DNA of 33,674 nucleotides, taken from contig JAKAWK010000011.1 of assembly GCA_021827365.1 (NCBI GenBank), positions 1 to 33,674 on the forward strand, in the 5' to 3' direction. The DNA comes from Nitrospirota bacterium. Lineage in GTDB: Bacteria > Nitrospirota > Leptospirillia > Leptospirillales > Leptospirillaceae. The notes below the pieces were generated by a model. That model saw nothing but the letters and a program-made list of their open reading frames with translations, was not told the DNA's origin and made no database searches. Positions 16,248 to 23,655 of this stretch are shown here, one piece after another. Made by a program: the position numbers and the translations under genes. Every line of letters starts with the position of its first letter. Positions within the stretch are counted from its first letter, which is position 1.

Positions 16248-16883
16248 ATGTCCATGGATCGAATGGCTCTCAAAGAAGACATTCGAAAGATCGACGGAGA
16301 CCCGGACTTTGTCTTTTTCCTGTTCAACAATTCCTTTCCCGTCCGAATAAAAATCCAGACGTTTCCTACCTCTCCTCAAGAAAAAGCCGCACTTTACAAA
16401 AAAAATAAGCGCCAGATTCAGAGACAAAACCCCGAAAACTGGAAACAAGACTGGGATAGGATGAAACCGATTCTGAAGGCGGGACGAGAGCCTATTTATT
16501 CTTTGGAAACAGCTACCGGTATCACTGTATCTTTTGGACCGGTGTCGCGGGTACCCGGGGGATACGGGTTCCGGGAAACGAGGGGGAATGGGCGTCCTGT
16601 CGATATGTTGGCCCAGTGGCAACTGGGGGTGGCCTGGATAATGACTGCCTACTTTAGAAAGGTTTCAAGAAGTCCCCATTGGCAACTTGTTGCGGACCTT
16701 GTGAACTTCTATCTCCATGAAGAGAGGTGGGACTATTCCAGCCTGCGGATCGCCTGGCAAGGCCGGAAGAAGGATTTTGCGCTCTATAACCCCAAGGCAT
16801 TTCTGGAGGGCTGGCTGGAGGTTTACAGGTGCGGTCTTGCGAAAAGGGATCCACCGCACGCAGGAGAAGAGATTTCCTGTTGA
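16248..16883 (+). CDS. Unknown element protein
   Basis: The product is about 211 residues. Possible starts are ATG 16248, 16254 or 16263 and TTG 16242; none has a clear ribosome site. The N-terminal third is rich in Lys and Gln (YKKNKRQIQRQNPENWKQDW). The C-terminal two thirds has aromatic-rich helices (WQLGVAWIMTAYFRKVSRSP, WQLVADLVNFYLHEERWDYS). It is the last ORF before the tRNA-derived boundary and the only plus-strand gene of the element in this window. It is not a tyrosine recombinase: no RHRY motifs are seen. No family is recognised. Confidence 0.5.
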   Translation: MSMDRMALKEDIRKIDGDPDFVFFLFNNSFPVRIKIQTFPTSPQEKAALYKKNKRQIQRQNPENWKQDWDRMKPILKAGREPIYSLETATGITVSFGPVSRVPGGYGFRETRGNGRPVDMLAQWQLGVAWIMTAYFRKVSRSPHWQLVADLVNFYLHEERWDYSSLRIAWQGRKKDFALYNPKAFLEGWLEVYRCGLAKRDPPHAGEEISC

Positions 16884-17087
16884 CTACGTGACCAAAAGAT
16901 GAACGCTTCATAACGCAATGAAACGCAAGAAATGGCTCATTTGAAGGATTTCAGAGGGATTTTCTTGTCACCCTCCTGTCACCCGAAAAAGAAAAATAAG
17001 GCATTAAAACGCAATTTGAAACACTCCATAACTTTGCTATTTTTAGTGATATTTTTGAAATCATTCTTGATCAGCGCAAGTCTTTTT
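16884..17087. other. Non-coding flank next to the attachment site, with short ACGCAAT-type repeats
   Basis: No gene is seen. AACGCAATGAAAC near 16912 and AACGCAATTTGAAAC near 17008 are imperfect direct repeats about 95 bases apart, with a further AACGC copy just before the first. Repeats like this next to an att site can be arm-type integrase or excisionase sites, but this is only suggestive. Confidence 0.3.
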
Positions 17088-17146
17088 CGGACTCAAAATC
17101 CGCCGGTGGTGACACCATAGGAGTTCGATTCTCCTCCCGAGCACCA
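17088..17146 (+). other. 3' fragment of tRNA-Leu(CAA), probable attR
   Basis: The sequence has an anticodon stem-loop with loop CTCAAAA (anticodon CAA), a class II variable arm GGTG-GTGA-CACC and a T arm AGGAG-TTCGATT-CTCCT. These are followed by the 3' acceptor strand CCCGAGC, discriminator A and CCA at 17144-17146. The long variable arm and discriminator A agree with leucine. Upstream of the anticodon stem there is no D arm or 5' acceptor strand (GCTCGGG), so this is a fragment. The first anticodon-stem pair is already broken, which puts the left limit of identity near 17088. Confidence 0.8.
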
Positions 17147-17366
17147 AAGCCGATCCTTAAAATTCCCCATCCAGGATATACTCGGTCATCTTAATCTTAA
17201 AAGCTTTCGTTAAAAGGGAATTTTGAGGGAAAACGGCCCATTGTAAAAACGGGCCATAAATCAAGGTGGGAGATTAAAAAATGACAATCACTTTCCTGCC
17301 ATTTGACTCACAGACCACAGGATCCGTGGATCAATCCCAAGGAACTTCTATCCTTGATTTTCATGG
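17147..17366. other. Non-coding junction between island and core
   Basis: No gene is seen. AAAGGGAATTTTGAGGGAAAA near 17215 resembles AAAGGGAATTTGAGGGCAAAA near 9423 in the IS remnant, so a small IS-derived piece may lie here too. Confidence 0.35.
17231..17257 (-). terminator. Weak terminator-like hairpin for the minus-strand pair
   Basis: On the minus strand GGCCC and GGGCC pair around a loop of about 11 bases and are followed by GTTTTCC. It lies about 110 bases past the stop of the beta-barrel gene. The short stem and poor T-run make it a weak candidate. Confidence 0.3.
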
Positions 17367-18833
17367 CTAAAGCCAGACATTGAGTCCGAACATCATGGTC
17401 GTGACAGCTCCAACATAGGCCTCTGCCAAAGATTCGTAGGAGATATTTCCGTAAAATTCAAGGTGGGGGCCTGCCTGGACGGAAACTCCGCCATCAGCCT
17501 GAAGTCCTACAAGAGGGCCAGGAGAATCAAATGTCCCGACCACACCTCCAATCTGCCCGTTTAAAACCACAAATCGGCCGATCTGGTCGAGGGTGGAAAG
17601 GCCGGCAAATCCGAAATTCGACGATAAAAGGACTGGGACAAGGCTTGTCGCATTCGGAATGAATGGTGTAAACGACTGGGTGTCGTATCCGGCAATCAGA
17701 TGAAGGTCAGGTTTTTTCAGAAAATCCCAGTCAAGGGCAAACATCGTGTTATGGTTCAGCCCGAATGGCGTCTTGCTTCCTCCCAGCGTGTCATAGGTGT
17801 ATTCATATTCGCCGGAGAATGTGAGGGTTGGAAAAATGGAAAGGGTTCCGTTCAACAGACCGCCACTCTGGAGAGCCCCATTCAGGAGAGCTTGCCCGTA
17901 CCCGCTCCAGGGAAGCATGTACCACCCCTGACCATCGATTCTCACCCGGCCGAGGGGGAGGTCAAAATGCCCATAAACCCCGGCATTGATCTCATTTCCG
18001 GCGAAAACATTCCCCACGTCCAGAAGATAATTCGTCTCACCGGGGCCCTGGCCGTCGACACCGGCAAAAAGGTAGTCTTCAGGTCCGCTTGTCTGTCCTG
18101 CCGCAGAACCCACATAGATGTTTGTTCCCACTTGAAAATGGACAATATCCTTGAACAAAGGGGTTTCAACCGTAATCCCTGTCCCGATTGTTGATCCGCC
18201 ACTATAGCCGATGTCAACGTTCTGGACACGGACATGATAATCGGAGTTTTCAATCTCATAGGTGGAAGGCGACTGGAGGGGCGGGGGTACGGTTTCCTGA
18301 AAATTTATATTCTGGTCGAAGGTTTCCAGGGGCGGAAGTGACATTGAGAGGACCTCGAGGGTTTTCCTGTCCTCCCGGATTTTTGCCCGGTCTTCCCGAG
18401 AAAGTGCCGGATCTTTGGCGAGCTTGTCCAGGATACCTCGCGCGCGGATCATCTCTCCCTGTTCCATGAGAAGCTCCGCCTTCAGCCGCAAAAGAGTCCG
18501 GTCACCGGGAAACTGACGGAGTCCTTTGTCCAGGATGGAGATCCCGTCCCCCGGACGATGAATTTTTCTGGTGATTCTCCCCCCGAGCGTGTAGGCTTGG
18601 TAATTTTTGGGGTGGAATTTGATGTAGTTGCCGATCTGCTCTTCCGCCAAGTGATATTTTTTCAGGGCGACGTTGCGGTTGATCGTTCTCCAGTCATGGT
18701 CGACATAGGGTTCTTCTGGCGGACCCGATGCACGGGCCGGGGAATTCCAGAACAGAGATCCGGACATGTTGGCAAAAAGACAAAGCATGAGAAAGGCCGG
18801 GGTCAACCCGGCCTTTCTGAATCGAAATCGCAT
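17367..18833 (-). CDS. Secreted TPR/beta-barrel outer-membrane protein
   Basis: The 488-residue product has a basic N-terminus, a hydrophobic stretch and a signal-peptidase site near ARA-S (34-35). Residues 45-165 form TPR-like helical repeats (YHLAEEQIGNYIKFHPKNYQAYTLGGRI, GISILDKGLRQFPGDRTLLRLKAELLMEQGE). From about 200 alternating aromatic/hydrophobic strands run to a C-terminal NVWL, as in an outer-membrane beta-barrel. TPR plus C-terminal barrel is the arrangement of exopolysaccharide exporters such as PelB and BcsC, though this protein is shorter. The ATG overlaps the stop of the coiled-coil repeat gene (TAATG), so the two are co-translated. Export of a polymer or of the repeat protein is a possible role; none is proven. 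Confidence 0.6.
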   Translation of the reverse strand: MRFRFRKAGLTPAFLMLCLFANMSGSLFWNSPARASGPPEEPYVDHDWRTINRNVALKKYHLAEEQIGNYIKFHPKNYQAYTLGGRITRKIHRPGDGISILDKGLRQFPGDRTLLRLKAELLMEQGEMIRARGILDKLAKDPALSREDRAKIREDRKTLEVLSMSLPPLETFDQNINFQETVPPPLQSPSTYEIENSDYHVRVQNVDIGYSGGSTIGTGITVETPLFKDIVHFQVGTNIYVGSAAGQTSGPEDYLFAGVDGQGPGETNYLLDVGNVFAGNEINAGVYGHFDLPLGRVRIDGQGWYMLPWSGYGQALLNGALQSGGLLNGTLSIFPTLTFSGEYEYTYDTLGGSKTPFGLNHNTMFALDWDFLKKPDLHLIAGYDTQSFTPFIPNATSLVPVLLSSNFGFAGLSTLDQIGRFVVLNGQIGGVVGTFDSPGPLVGLQADGGVSVQAGPHLEFYGNISYESLAEAYVGAVTTMMFGLNVWL

Positions 18834-19918
18834 TACCGGGAATGTCTGTGCATTTTGGCATGGTAACCCGCCTTGTTTGTGGGCGAATAGAGAGCCACAA
18901 TCCTTTCGTGAGATCCCTGCATGATTTCCCTGGTCGCCTCTCGATGGGGTCCCCCTTCAAGGGCTGACCATCGGCCTCTTTCAAGTCGATGGTCATCGCC
19001 GTCATGATGCAGGGATGCTTCTGGGGACTCACGATCCTGAAGATCCCGCCCATTGCGGTCGAAATCTGAAGCATTTGTCCGTAATTCTCTGAGCCTGATC
19101 CTGAGAAGAGCAATTTTCTTCTTGACTGCGGCGATGTCCGCTTTCAGATCCGGGTTCGTCCTCTCCGTCCGAAGCGTTCTAAGCCGGGTTCTGAGCTTGG
19201 CGATCTCCGTCTTGACTGCGGCGATGTCCGCTTTCAGATCCGGGTTCGTCTTCTCTGTCCGAAGCGTTCTAAGCCGGGTTCTGAGCTTGGCGATCTCCGT
19301 CTTGACTGCGGCGATGTCCGCTTTCAGATCCGGGTTCGTCTTCTCTGCCCGAAGCGTTCTAAGCCGGGCTCTGAGTTTGGCGATCTTCGCCTTGACTGCG
19401 GCGATGTCCGCTTTCAGATCCGAGTTCGTCTTCTCTGTCCGAAGTGTTCTAAGCCGGGCCCTGAGCTTGGCGATCTTCGCCTTGACTGCGGCGATGTCCG
19501 CCGTAAGGTCCGAGTTCGGCTTCTCCGTCCGAAGCGTTCTAAGCCGGGCTCTGAGTTTGGCAATCTTCGCCTTGACTGCGGCGATGTCCGCCGTAAGATC
19601 CGGGTTCGTCCTCTCCGTCCGAAGAGTTCTAAGCCGGGCCCTGAGCTTGGCGATCTTCGCCTTGACTGCGGCGATGTCCTCTTTCAGATCCGGGTTGTTG
19701 GCCTTTTCCGACGACAGGGTTTTTAATCGATGTTCAAGTCGTGAAATTTCATTCTTGATATCCAGGGTGTCTGCCGTCAGGTCCGGATTGCTCACTGAAA
19801 CCAATCTTGCTGGACTGGTTAACGGTTGGGACTGTGACGTCGATTCTTTCGCAATCCCCACTCCCGCCGCTGCGAGAAAAAGGATGCCGATGACCGGCAC
19901 CGCTTTCTTGAACTTCAT
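18833..19918 (-). CDS. Exported protein with eight 30-residue coiled-coil repeats
   Basis: The 361-residue product comes from ATG 19916-19918, with AAGGAGG seven bases upstream; a further in-frame ATG at 19951 is not needed. Residues 1-24 look like a signal peptide (KKAVPVIGILFLAAAGVGIAK). Eight tandem 30-residue units follow, the first degenerate. Each has a helix with perfect a/d spacing (I-V-I-L-L-L at 3-4-3-4-3) and a basic surface, then an NPDL turn that can cap the next helix. The C-terminal 80 residues are hydrophilic and His-rich (HHDGDDH, HAKMHRHS) and unassigned. It precedes the TPR/barrel gene with TAATG coupling. It might be a periplasmic or envelope scaffold, or a polyanion binder. 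Confidence 0.7.
   Translation of the reverse strand: MKFKKAVPVIGILFLAAAGVGIAKESTSQSQPLTSPARLVSVSNPDLTADTLDIKNEISRLEHRLKTLSSEKANNPDLKEDIAAVKAKIAKLRARLRTLRTERTNPDLTADIAAVKAKIAKLRARLRTLRTEKPNSDLTADIAAVKAKIAKLRARLRTLRTEKTNSDLKADIAAVKAKIAKLRARLRTLRAEKTNPDLKADIAAVKTEIAKLRTRLRTLRTEKTNPDLKADIAAVKTEIAKLRTRLRTLRTERTNPDLKADIAAVKKKIALLRIRLRELRTNASDFDRNGRDLQDRESPEASLHHDGDDHRLERGRWSALEGGPHREATREIMQGSHERIVALYSPTNKAGYHAKMHRHSR
19070..19789 (-). repeat. 90 bp tandem repeat array (eight units)
   Basis: Units of exactly 90 bp encode NPDL-x-ADIAAVKAKIAKLRARL-like 30-residue repeats. Units 2-6 are nearly identical at DNA level, including silent positions, which indicates recent expansion or gene conversion. The outermost units are diverged. 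The antisense frame is also open across the array, an effect of the repeat. Confidence 0.9.
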
Positions 19919-20161
19919 GGACGCCCTCCTTAGTGTTTGGTCAATAAACAATACATGAGAATCTATCAGATGCGAACAAAAAAAGATGTGACGAAAATCA
20001 TGCCATCGAGGTTCTCTTCACCTCACAATTCTTCCCACATCCACCGAAATTATGCGCACGGGAATCCGTCTCACTTCCGTAACTTTCCAACAACCTCGAT
20101 GTCATAGCACCTCCCTACTCTAGGAACAATGGATCTCGTCCACCCTTAAGGGGAGGTTCCC

Positions 20162-20938
20162 GTGTCATTATCCTGCGCTGTCCATCCCTCGTTTTCCCGC
20201 AAGACATCATTTTCCGTCTCCTGGGCCAGCTCTTTCGAAGACATTCTCAAAGCCCAGAAACTTCGGGCCGTGGCCTTCGGATTTTGTCCGCCAGAGACCC
20301 CGTTCGATGAAATCGTCCCCGAATGTGACGGATTTGATCCCCATGCCCGTCACCTGCTCGTCACGGTCAGCGAGACGGGTCAATGCGTGGGAACCTACCG
20401 CCTTCTTGACCCGGAAGGAGCCCGAAAGGCCGGAGGGTTTTACACGGAGTCCGAATTTGACATTTCCTCCTTGACCCCCTTTCTCTCTCGGACAGCGGAA
20501 CTTGGGCGCTCCTGCGTCCACCCCGAATACCGGAGAGGAGGCGTCATCGCCCTTCTCTGGTCAGCCCTGGCCCGGACATTGATCGCGGAAAACATCCATT
20601 ATCTGATGGGATGCGCAAGTCTCGACCTGACAAATCCCCACCTCGATCCGGACCAGATCTATAGCGACCTCCGCCTCTATCGATGGGGGGACCCGTCTCT
20701 GACCGTTGTTCCCCATCGTCCCTATCCCTGTCTCCTGCGCCCGGTGGGCGGCGGAAGAGGCTTCCCGCCTCTTCCGCCCCTTCTGAAGGGATATCTGCGA
20801 CTCGGGGCACGCTGTATCGGTGACCCGGCCCATGACCCCCTCTTTCGAACGGCGGACTTTCCTGTCTGGCTCCCCCTTTCTGCCATGGACAGAGGCTACG
20901 TCCGCCATTTCCTCCGAAAGGGACCTTCAGCCTCATGA
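20162..20938 (+). CDS. olsB: GNAT-type acyltransferase, OlsB-like (ornithine N-acyltransferase)
   Basis: OlsB transfers a 3-hydroxyacyl group from acyl-carrier protein to ornithine, giving lyso-ornithine lipid. The 258-residue product shows QCVGTYRLL (about 80-88), ELGRSCVHPEYRRGGVIALLWSALA (about 113-137), which is the acyl-donor-binding segment of the hemolysin/OlsB GNAT group, and YLMGCASLD (145-153). The start is GTG with GGGGAGG upstream. It overlaps the next acyltransferase gene as ATGA, the usual olsB-olsA arrangement. Other N-acyl amino acid synthases of this family are possible, so the ornithine specificity is inferred from context. Confidence 0.7.
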   Translation: MSLSCAVHPSFSRKTSFSVSWASSFEDILKAQKLRAVAFGFCPPETPFDEIVPECDGFDPHARHLLVTVSETGQCVGTYRLLDPEGARKAGGFYTESEFDISSLTPFLSRTAELGRSCVHPEYRRGGVIALLWSALARTLIAENIHYLMGCASLDLTNPHLDPDQIYSDLRLYRWGDPSLTVVPHRPYPCLLRPVGGGRGFPPLPPLLKGYLRLGARCIGDPAHDPLFRTADFPVWLPLSAMDRGYVRHFLRKGPSAS

Positions 20939-21690
20939 GCTTTTGTCCGATCTGCCCGCCTCCCCTTTCTCCTCCCCTGCGAGCCCTGCGGGGTGTCAGA
21001 GCGGCAACGCTCATGGCCCGGGGCTACTGTATCGCCAGAAATCAGTCCCCGTCTTCGGACGATCCTCTGGCCCGCTGGTGCCGGGATCTCCTTTTAAGCC
21101 TCGGGGTCGGAATCCTTTCCTCCGGGGAAGCCCTGCCCCGGGATTCCTGCCTTCTGGTGGCCAACCATATCTCCTGGATGGACATCCTGGTCCTTCGTTC
21201 CCTTCTCCCAGCCCGCTTTATCGCCAAGAAGGAGATCTCTCTCTGGCCCCTCGTGGGGTCCTCGGCCCGGAAGGCCGGAACCTTTTTTATCGCCAGAGGC
21301 CGGCTCTCCTCTTTCCGGCGGACACTGGAGCAGGTCGAGGAGACCCTTGAAAACAATGACTCCGTGGCGGTCTTTCCCGAAGGGACGACCACCTGCGGAG
21401 ACCGGATCCTACCCTTTCGGTCCGGACTTTTCGAGGCGGCTGTCCGGACAGGTCGTCCCGTCCTTCCCATAGCCCTCCGCTATGAAACTCCCGACCGGAG
21501 GCGCCTGGACACCATCTCCTATACCGGGGGGGAAAGCTTTGCCCGCTCCTTCTGGCGAACCCTTGGCGAACCCCGAATCGTTGTCCGTCTTCACATCCTT
21601 CCCTCCCTCCTTCCCACAGGGCTTTCCCGAAGGGATCTCTCCTTAAAGGCCTGGACAGATCTCCGTCTGGTCCTTTTCCCTTCCCTCTGA
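20935..21690 (+). CDS. olsA: 1-acyl-glycerol-3-phosphate-type acyltransferase, OlsA/PlsC-like
   Basis: The 251-residue PlsC-family enzyme has the four usual blocks: NHISWMD near 75 with the catalytic His and Asp (HX4D), RFIAKKEIS, the FPEGTTTCGD substrate block near 140, and PVLPIALRYE near 180. After OlsB, OlsA acylates lyso-ornithine lipid; a phospholipid-type PlsC activity is the alternative. A membrane segment is expected near LLLSLGVGILSSG. ATGA overlap with the OlsB-like gene supports joint function. Confidence 0.72.
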   Translation: MSFCPICPPPLSPPLRALRGVRAATLMARGYCIARNQSPSSDDPLARWCRDLLLSLGVGILSSGEALPRDSCLLVANHISWMDILVLRSLLPARFIAKKEISLWPLVGSSARKAGTFFIARGRLSSFRRTLEQVEETLENNDSVAVFPEGTTTCGDRILPFRSGLFEAAVRTGRPVLPIALRYETPDRRRLDTISYTGGESFARSFWRTLGEPRIVVRLHILPSLLPTGLSRRDLSLKAWTDLRLVLFPSL

Positions 21691-21802
21691 ATCTCCCCTC
21701 ACACATTTCCATATGGATTTTCCCTTTCCCCTCCGGTATCATTTACATGAAAATACTTCATGAATCATTCATACTTAAACATTTCACTCCCATCATCCTT
21801 TC

Positions 21803-22585
21803 GTGGAGGAGACCCGCACCCCCATGGAATCCAGAAATTGGCCGCTCGAAATCGCCTCCTGGACCACCTCCCTGTTTCTCCGATTGATCAAGCTCACCAA
21901 CTCCGCCCGATACATCGGCTTTGAAGGTTATCGCCGATGGCTGGGGGAGGGGAAGCCGGTCCTGATCGCCTTCTGGCACAACCAGGGCCTTTTCATGCCA
22001 TTTGTCTGGTTCGGAAAACCTGGCAAGATCAAGCTGATCGTTTCGCAATCCAAGGACGGTGACCTGATCGCGGCCCTTCTCCGTTGGTTCGGGATCCTGA
22101 GTGTCCGGGGCTCCTCGAGCCGGGGAAGCACGGCCGCCTTAAAGGAGCTTCTTCGCCTCGACAGGGCCGGGGAGGACTCGATCGTCTTTACCCCCGACGG
22201 ACCCAAGGGTCCCATCTACCGCGTGAAGGAGGGGGTCGCCTACCTTGCCCTCTCCTCGAAAAAGCCGCTCTACCTTCTGTCGGTGACCTGTTCCCGGGTC
22301 AAGGTTCTTGGCTCCTGGGACCGCTTTCGCATTCCCCTCCCCTTCGGGACGGCCACTTACGTCTGCTCTCCTCCCCTCCATCTTTCGGATTTTCCGGGGA
22401 TTTCCCTTCCAGAGGCGGCGGCCATCATTGAGAACTGCCTTAGGCAGACCAACAGGATTGCCGATGCTCTGTCGGGAGGGGTGCTGACCGACCGCGAAGC
22501 TCTGTCGCTCCTTTCTCCGGACCGTTCTCCCTGGTCGCCCTATTCTCGCCGGGAGGAGTCTCCCCGGGAAGGGAAAGATTCGTAA
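21803..22585 (+). CDS. DUF374-type lysophospholipid acyltransferase
   Basis: The 260-residue protein (from GTG 21803, or 253 from ATG 21824; GGAGGAG lies between them) shows the DUF374 signatures FWHNQ (about 57-61), VSQSKDGD, RGSSSRGST and TPDGPKGP. The HX4D-like box is replaced by HNQ, as in that family, which is related to lipid A acyltransferases. It lies about 110 bases after the OlsA-like gene in the same direction, within a membrane-lipid gene set. Substrate unknown. Confidence 0.75.
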   Translation: MEETRTPMESRNWPLEIASWTTSLFLRLIKLTNSARYIGFEGYRRWLGEGKPVLIAFWHNQGLFMPFVWFGKPGKIKLIVSQSKDGDLIAALLRWFGILSVRGSSSRGSTAALKELLRLDRAGEDSIVFTPDGPKGPIYRVKEGVAYLALSSKKPLYLLSVTCSRVKVLGSWDRFRIPLPFGTATYVCSPPLHLSDFPGISLPEAAAIIENCLRQTNRIADALSGGVLTDREALSLLSPDRSPWSPYSRREESPREGKDS

Positions 22586-22618
22586 GACCTTGGGAGGATT
22601 GCATCTTCAGACAAAAAT

Positions 22619-22648
22619 GGTGCATTTTCTTTTTTTTGGGAGTATAAT
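22619..22648 (+). promoter_or_regulatory. Probable sigma-70-type promoter of the desaturase gene
   Basis: TATAAT at 22643-22648 is a perfect -10 box. A weak -35 (GTGCAT) lies 17 bases upstream. The transcript would start near 22655, some 70 bases before the desaturase ATG. Confidence 0.5.
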
Positions 22649-22723
22649 ATTTCAGATTGAGTCAATTCGATCATAAAGAGAGACTATGCTCTGCTCTCAT
22701 TCGAGAGGCTGGACAACGGCCTC

Positions 22724-23605
22724 ATGACGAACCTAAGGAAGGAATTCAGGGTGCAATTGCCGCTAGCAAAAATACGACAGCACGTAGATAACTATAACCG
22801 GCTCGCGGACGATGCGAACTGGAACCGCTTCAAGTCACTTCACTGGAATGAGTTGAAACCCGAACTCCTCACCCAGGGCCAGAAAGATGCCGTCGTCTTC
22901 GTCACCTACGTCGAAGACCATCTCCCCGGATATTTCGCCGAATACCAGTCCCTTTTCCCAATCGAGGCCAAGACCAAGGAAGAGGCGATGCACAATCGGG
23001 AACTTTTTCACTTCACCGTCCGCTGGGGTCTCGAGGAGGACCGTCACGCCCAGGCCCTGGCCCTTTACCAGTACCACGCCGGGATCGAACCTGATCGGGA
23101 CCGCCTTGAGGAAAAACTGATCATCGAGAACCGGAAGCCCTTCAGTATCGGATTTTCGAATCCTGTCCAGGTCTTCACCTACACGCTCCTTCAGGAAAAG
23201 GCAACCCAGCTCTACTACCAGAGCCTGTCACGGGTCGTCAAGGAACCGGTCCTGAACCGGCTCCTCATATACCTGACCAAGGACGAATCCCGCCATTTCG
23301 GATTTTTCTGCGACATGGTCGACACCTTCATCGAAACCTTCGGAGAGAAGGTCCTTCCCCTCGTCGAGGATGTCACCCTCAACTACAAGATGCCTCTCCA
23401 CAACACCATGCACGACTACCGGCGCAAGGCCATTCTCATGGCCCGGGAGGCCCCGGGGTACGACCGGATGCTTCCCCAGAAGGTTCTCATGCGGCAGCTC
23501 AGAAGGACAGGAGAGCGCCTTGCAGAGCTTTCGCGCCCGATCGAGGACTCCATTTCCCGCATGATGACCGCCCTTCGCATTTCAAACATCGAAGGAGTCG
23601 CCTGA
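22724..23605 (+). CDS. Acyl-ACP desaturase-like di-iron protein
   Basis: The 293-residue ferritin-fold protein has iron ligands in the order FVTYVEDHLP (first Glu), EEDRHAQA (EExxH), LLQEKATQLYY (Glu of the second half) and KDESRHFGF (DExxH). This order and spacing fits soluble stearoyl-ACP 9-desaturases, which use O2 and ferredoxin to place a double bond in acyl-ACP. Neighbouring acyltransferases support a lipid role. The start ATG lacks a strong ribosome site (AGGCTGG lies about 15 bases upstream). Related di-iron N-oxygenases are a less likely alternative. Confidence 0.75.
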   Translation: MTNLRKEFRVQLPLAKIRQHVDNYNRLADDANWNRFKSLHWNELKPELLTQGQKDAVVFVTYVEDHLPGYFAEYQSLFPIEAKTKEEAMHNRELFHFTVRWGLEEDRHAQALALYQYHAGIEPDRDRLEEKLIIENRKPFSIGFSNPVQVFTYTLLQEKATQLYYQSLSRVVKEPVLNRLLIYLTKDESRHFGFFCDMVDTFIETFGEKVLPLVEDVTLNYKMPLHNTMHDYRRKAILMAREAPGYDRMLPQKVLMRQLRRTGERLAELSRPIEDSISRMMTALRISNIEGVA

Positions 23606-23655
23606 AATCCGGGACCGTTTTCCCCCGGGTTCCGGTCGTCGTAAGAGGAGGACTG

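Larger units (their letters stand above)
1..17146. mobile_element. Right part of a genomic island ending in a tRNA-Leu fragment
   Basis: This accessory block holds IS remnants, a surface-polysaccharide operon bracketed by inverted repeats, a plasmid-like replication operon and several unknown ORFs. It ends at a 3' fragment of a tRNA-Leu gene. Elements that integrate into tRNA 3' ends leave the intact tRNA on one side and a 3' copy on the other. The fragment reads on the plus strand, so the element should lie to its left and the intact tRNA-Leu should be left of this window. No integrase is visible, so it must lie outside the window or be lost. The extent is inferred; only the right boundary is seen directly. 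Confidence 0.6.

Noticed and set aside
16143-16622. A 159-codon minus-strand frame opposite the unknown gene at 16248
   Set aside because: Arg/Pro/Ser-rich composition; the plus-strand frame is longer and has ordered aromatic helices.
1-17146. CRISPR array among the repeats
   Set aside because: The repeats are either directly abutting (62-154), short heptamers with irregular spacing (10577-10844) or paired IS ends; none has the regular repeat-spacer form and no cas gene is present.
19053-19958. A 301-codon plus-strand frame antisense to the coiled-coil repeat gene
   Set aside because: It is open only because the 90 bp repeat has no stops in that frame. The minus-strand frame has signal peptide, ribosome site and heptads.
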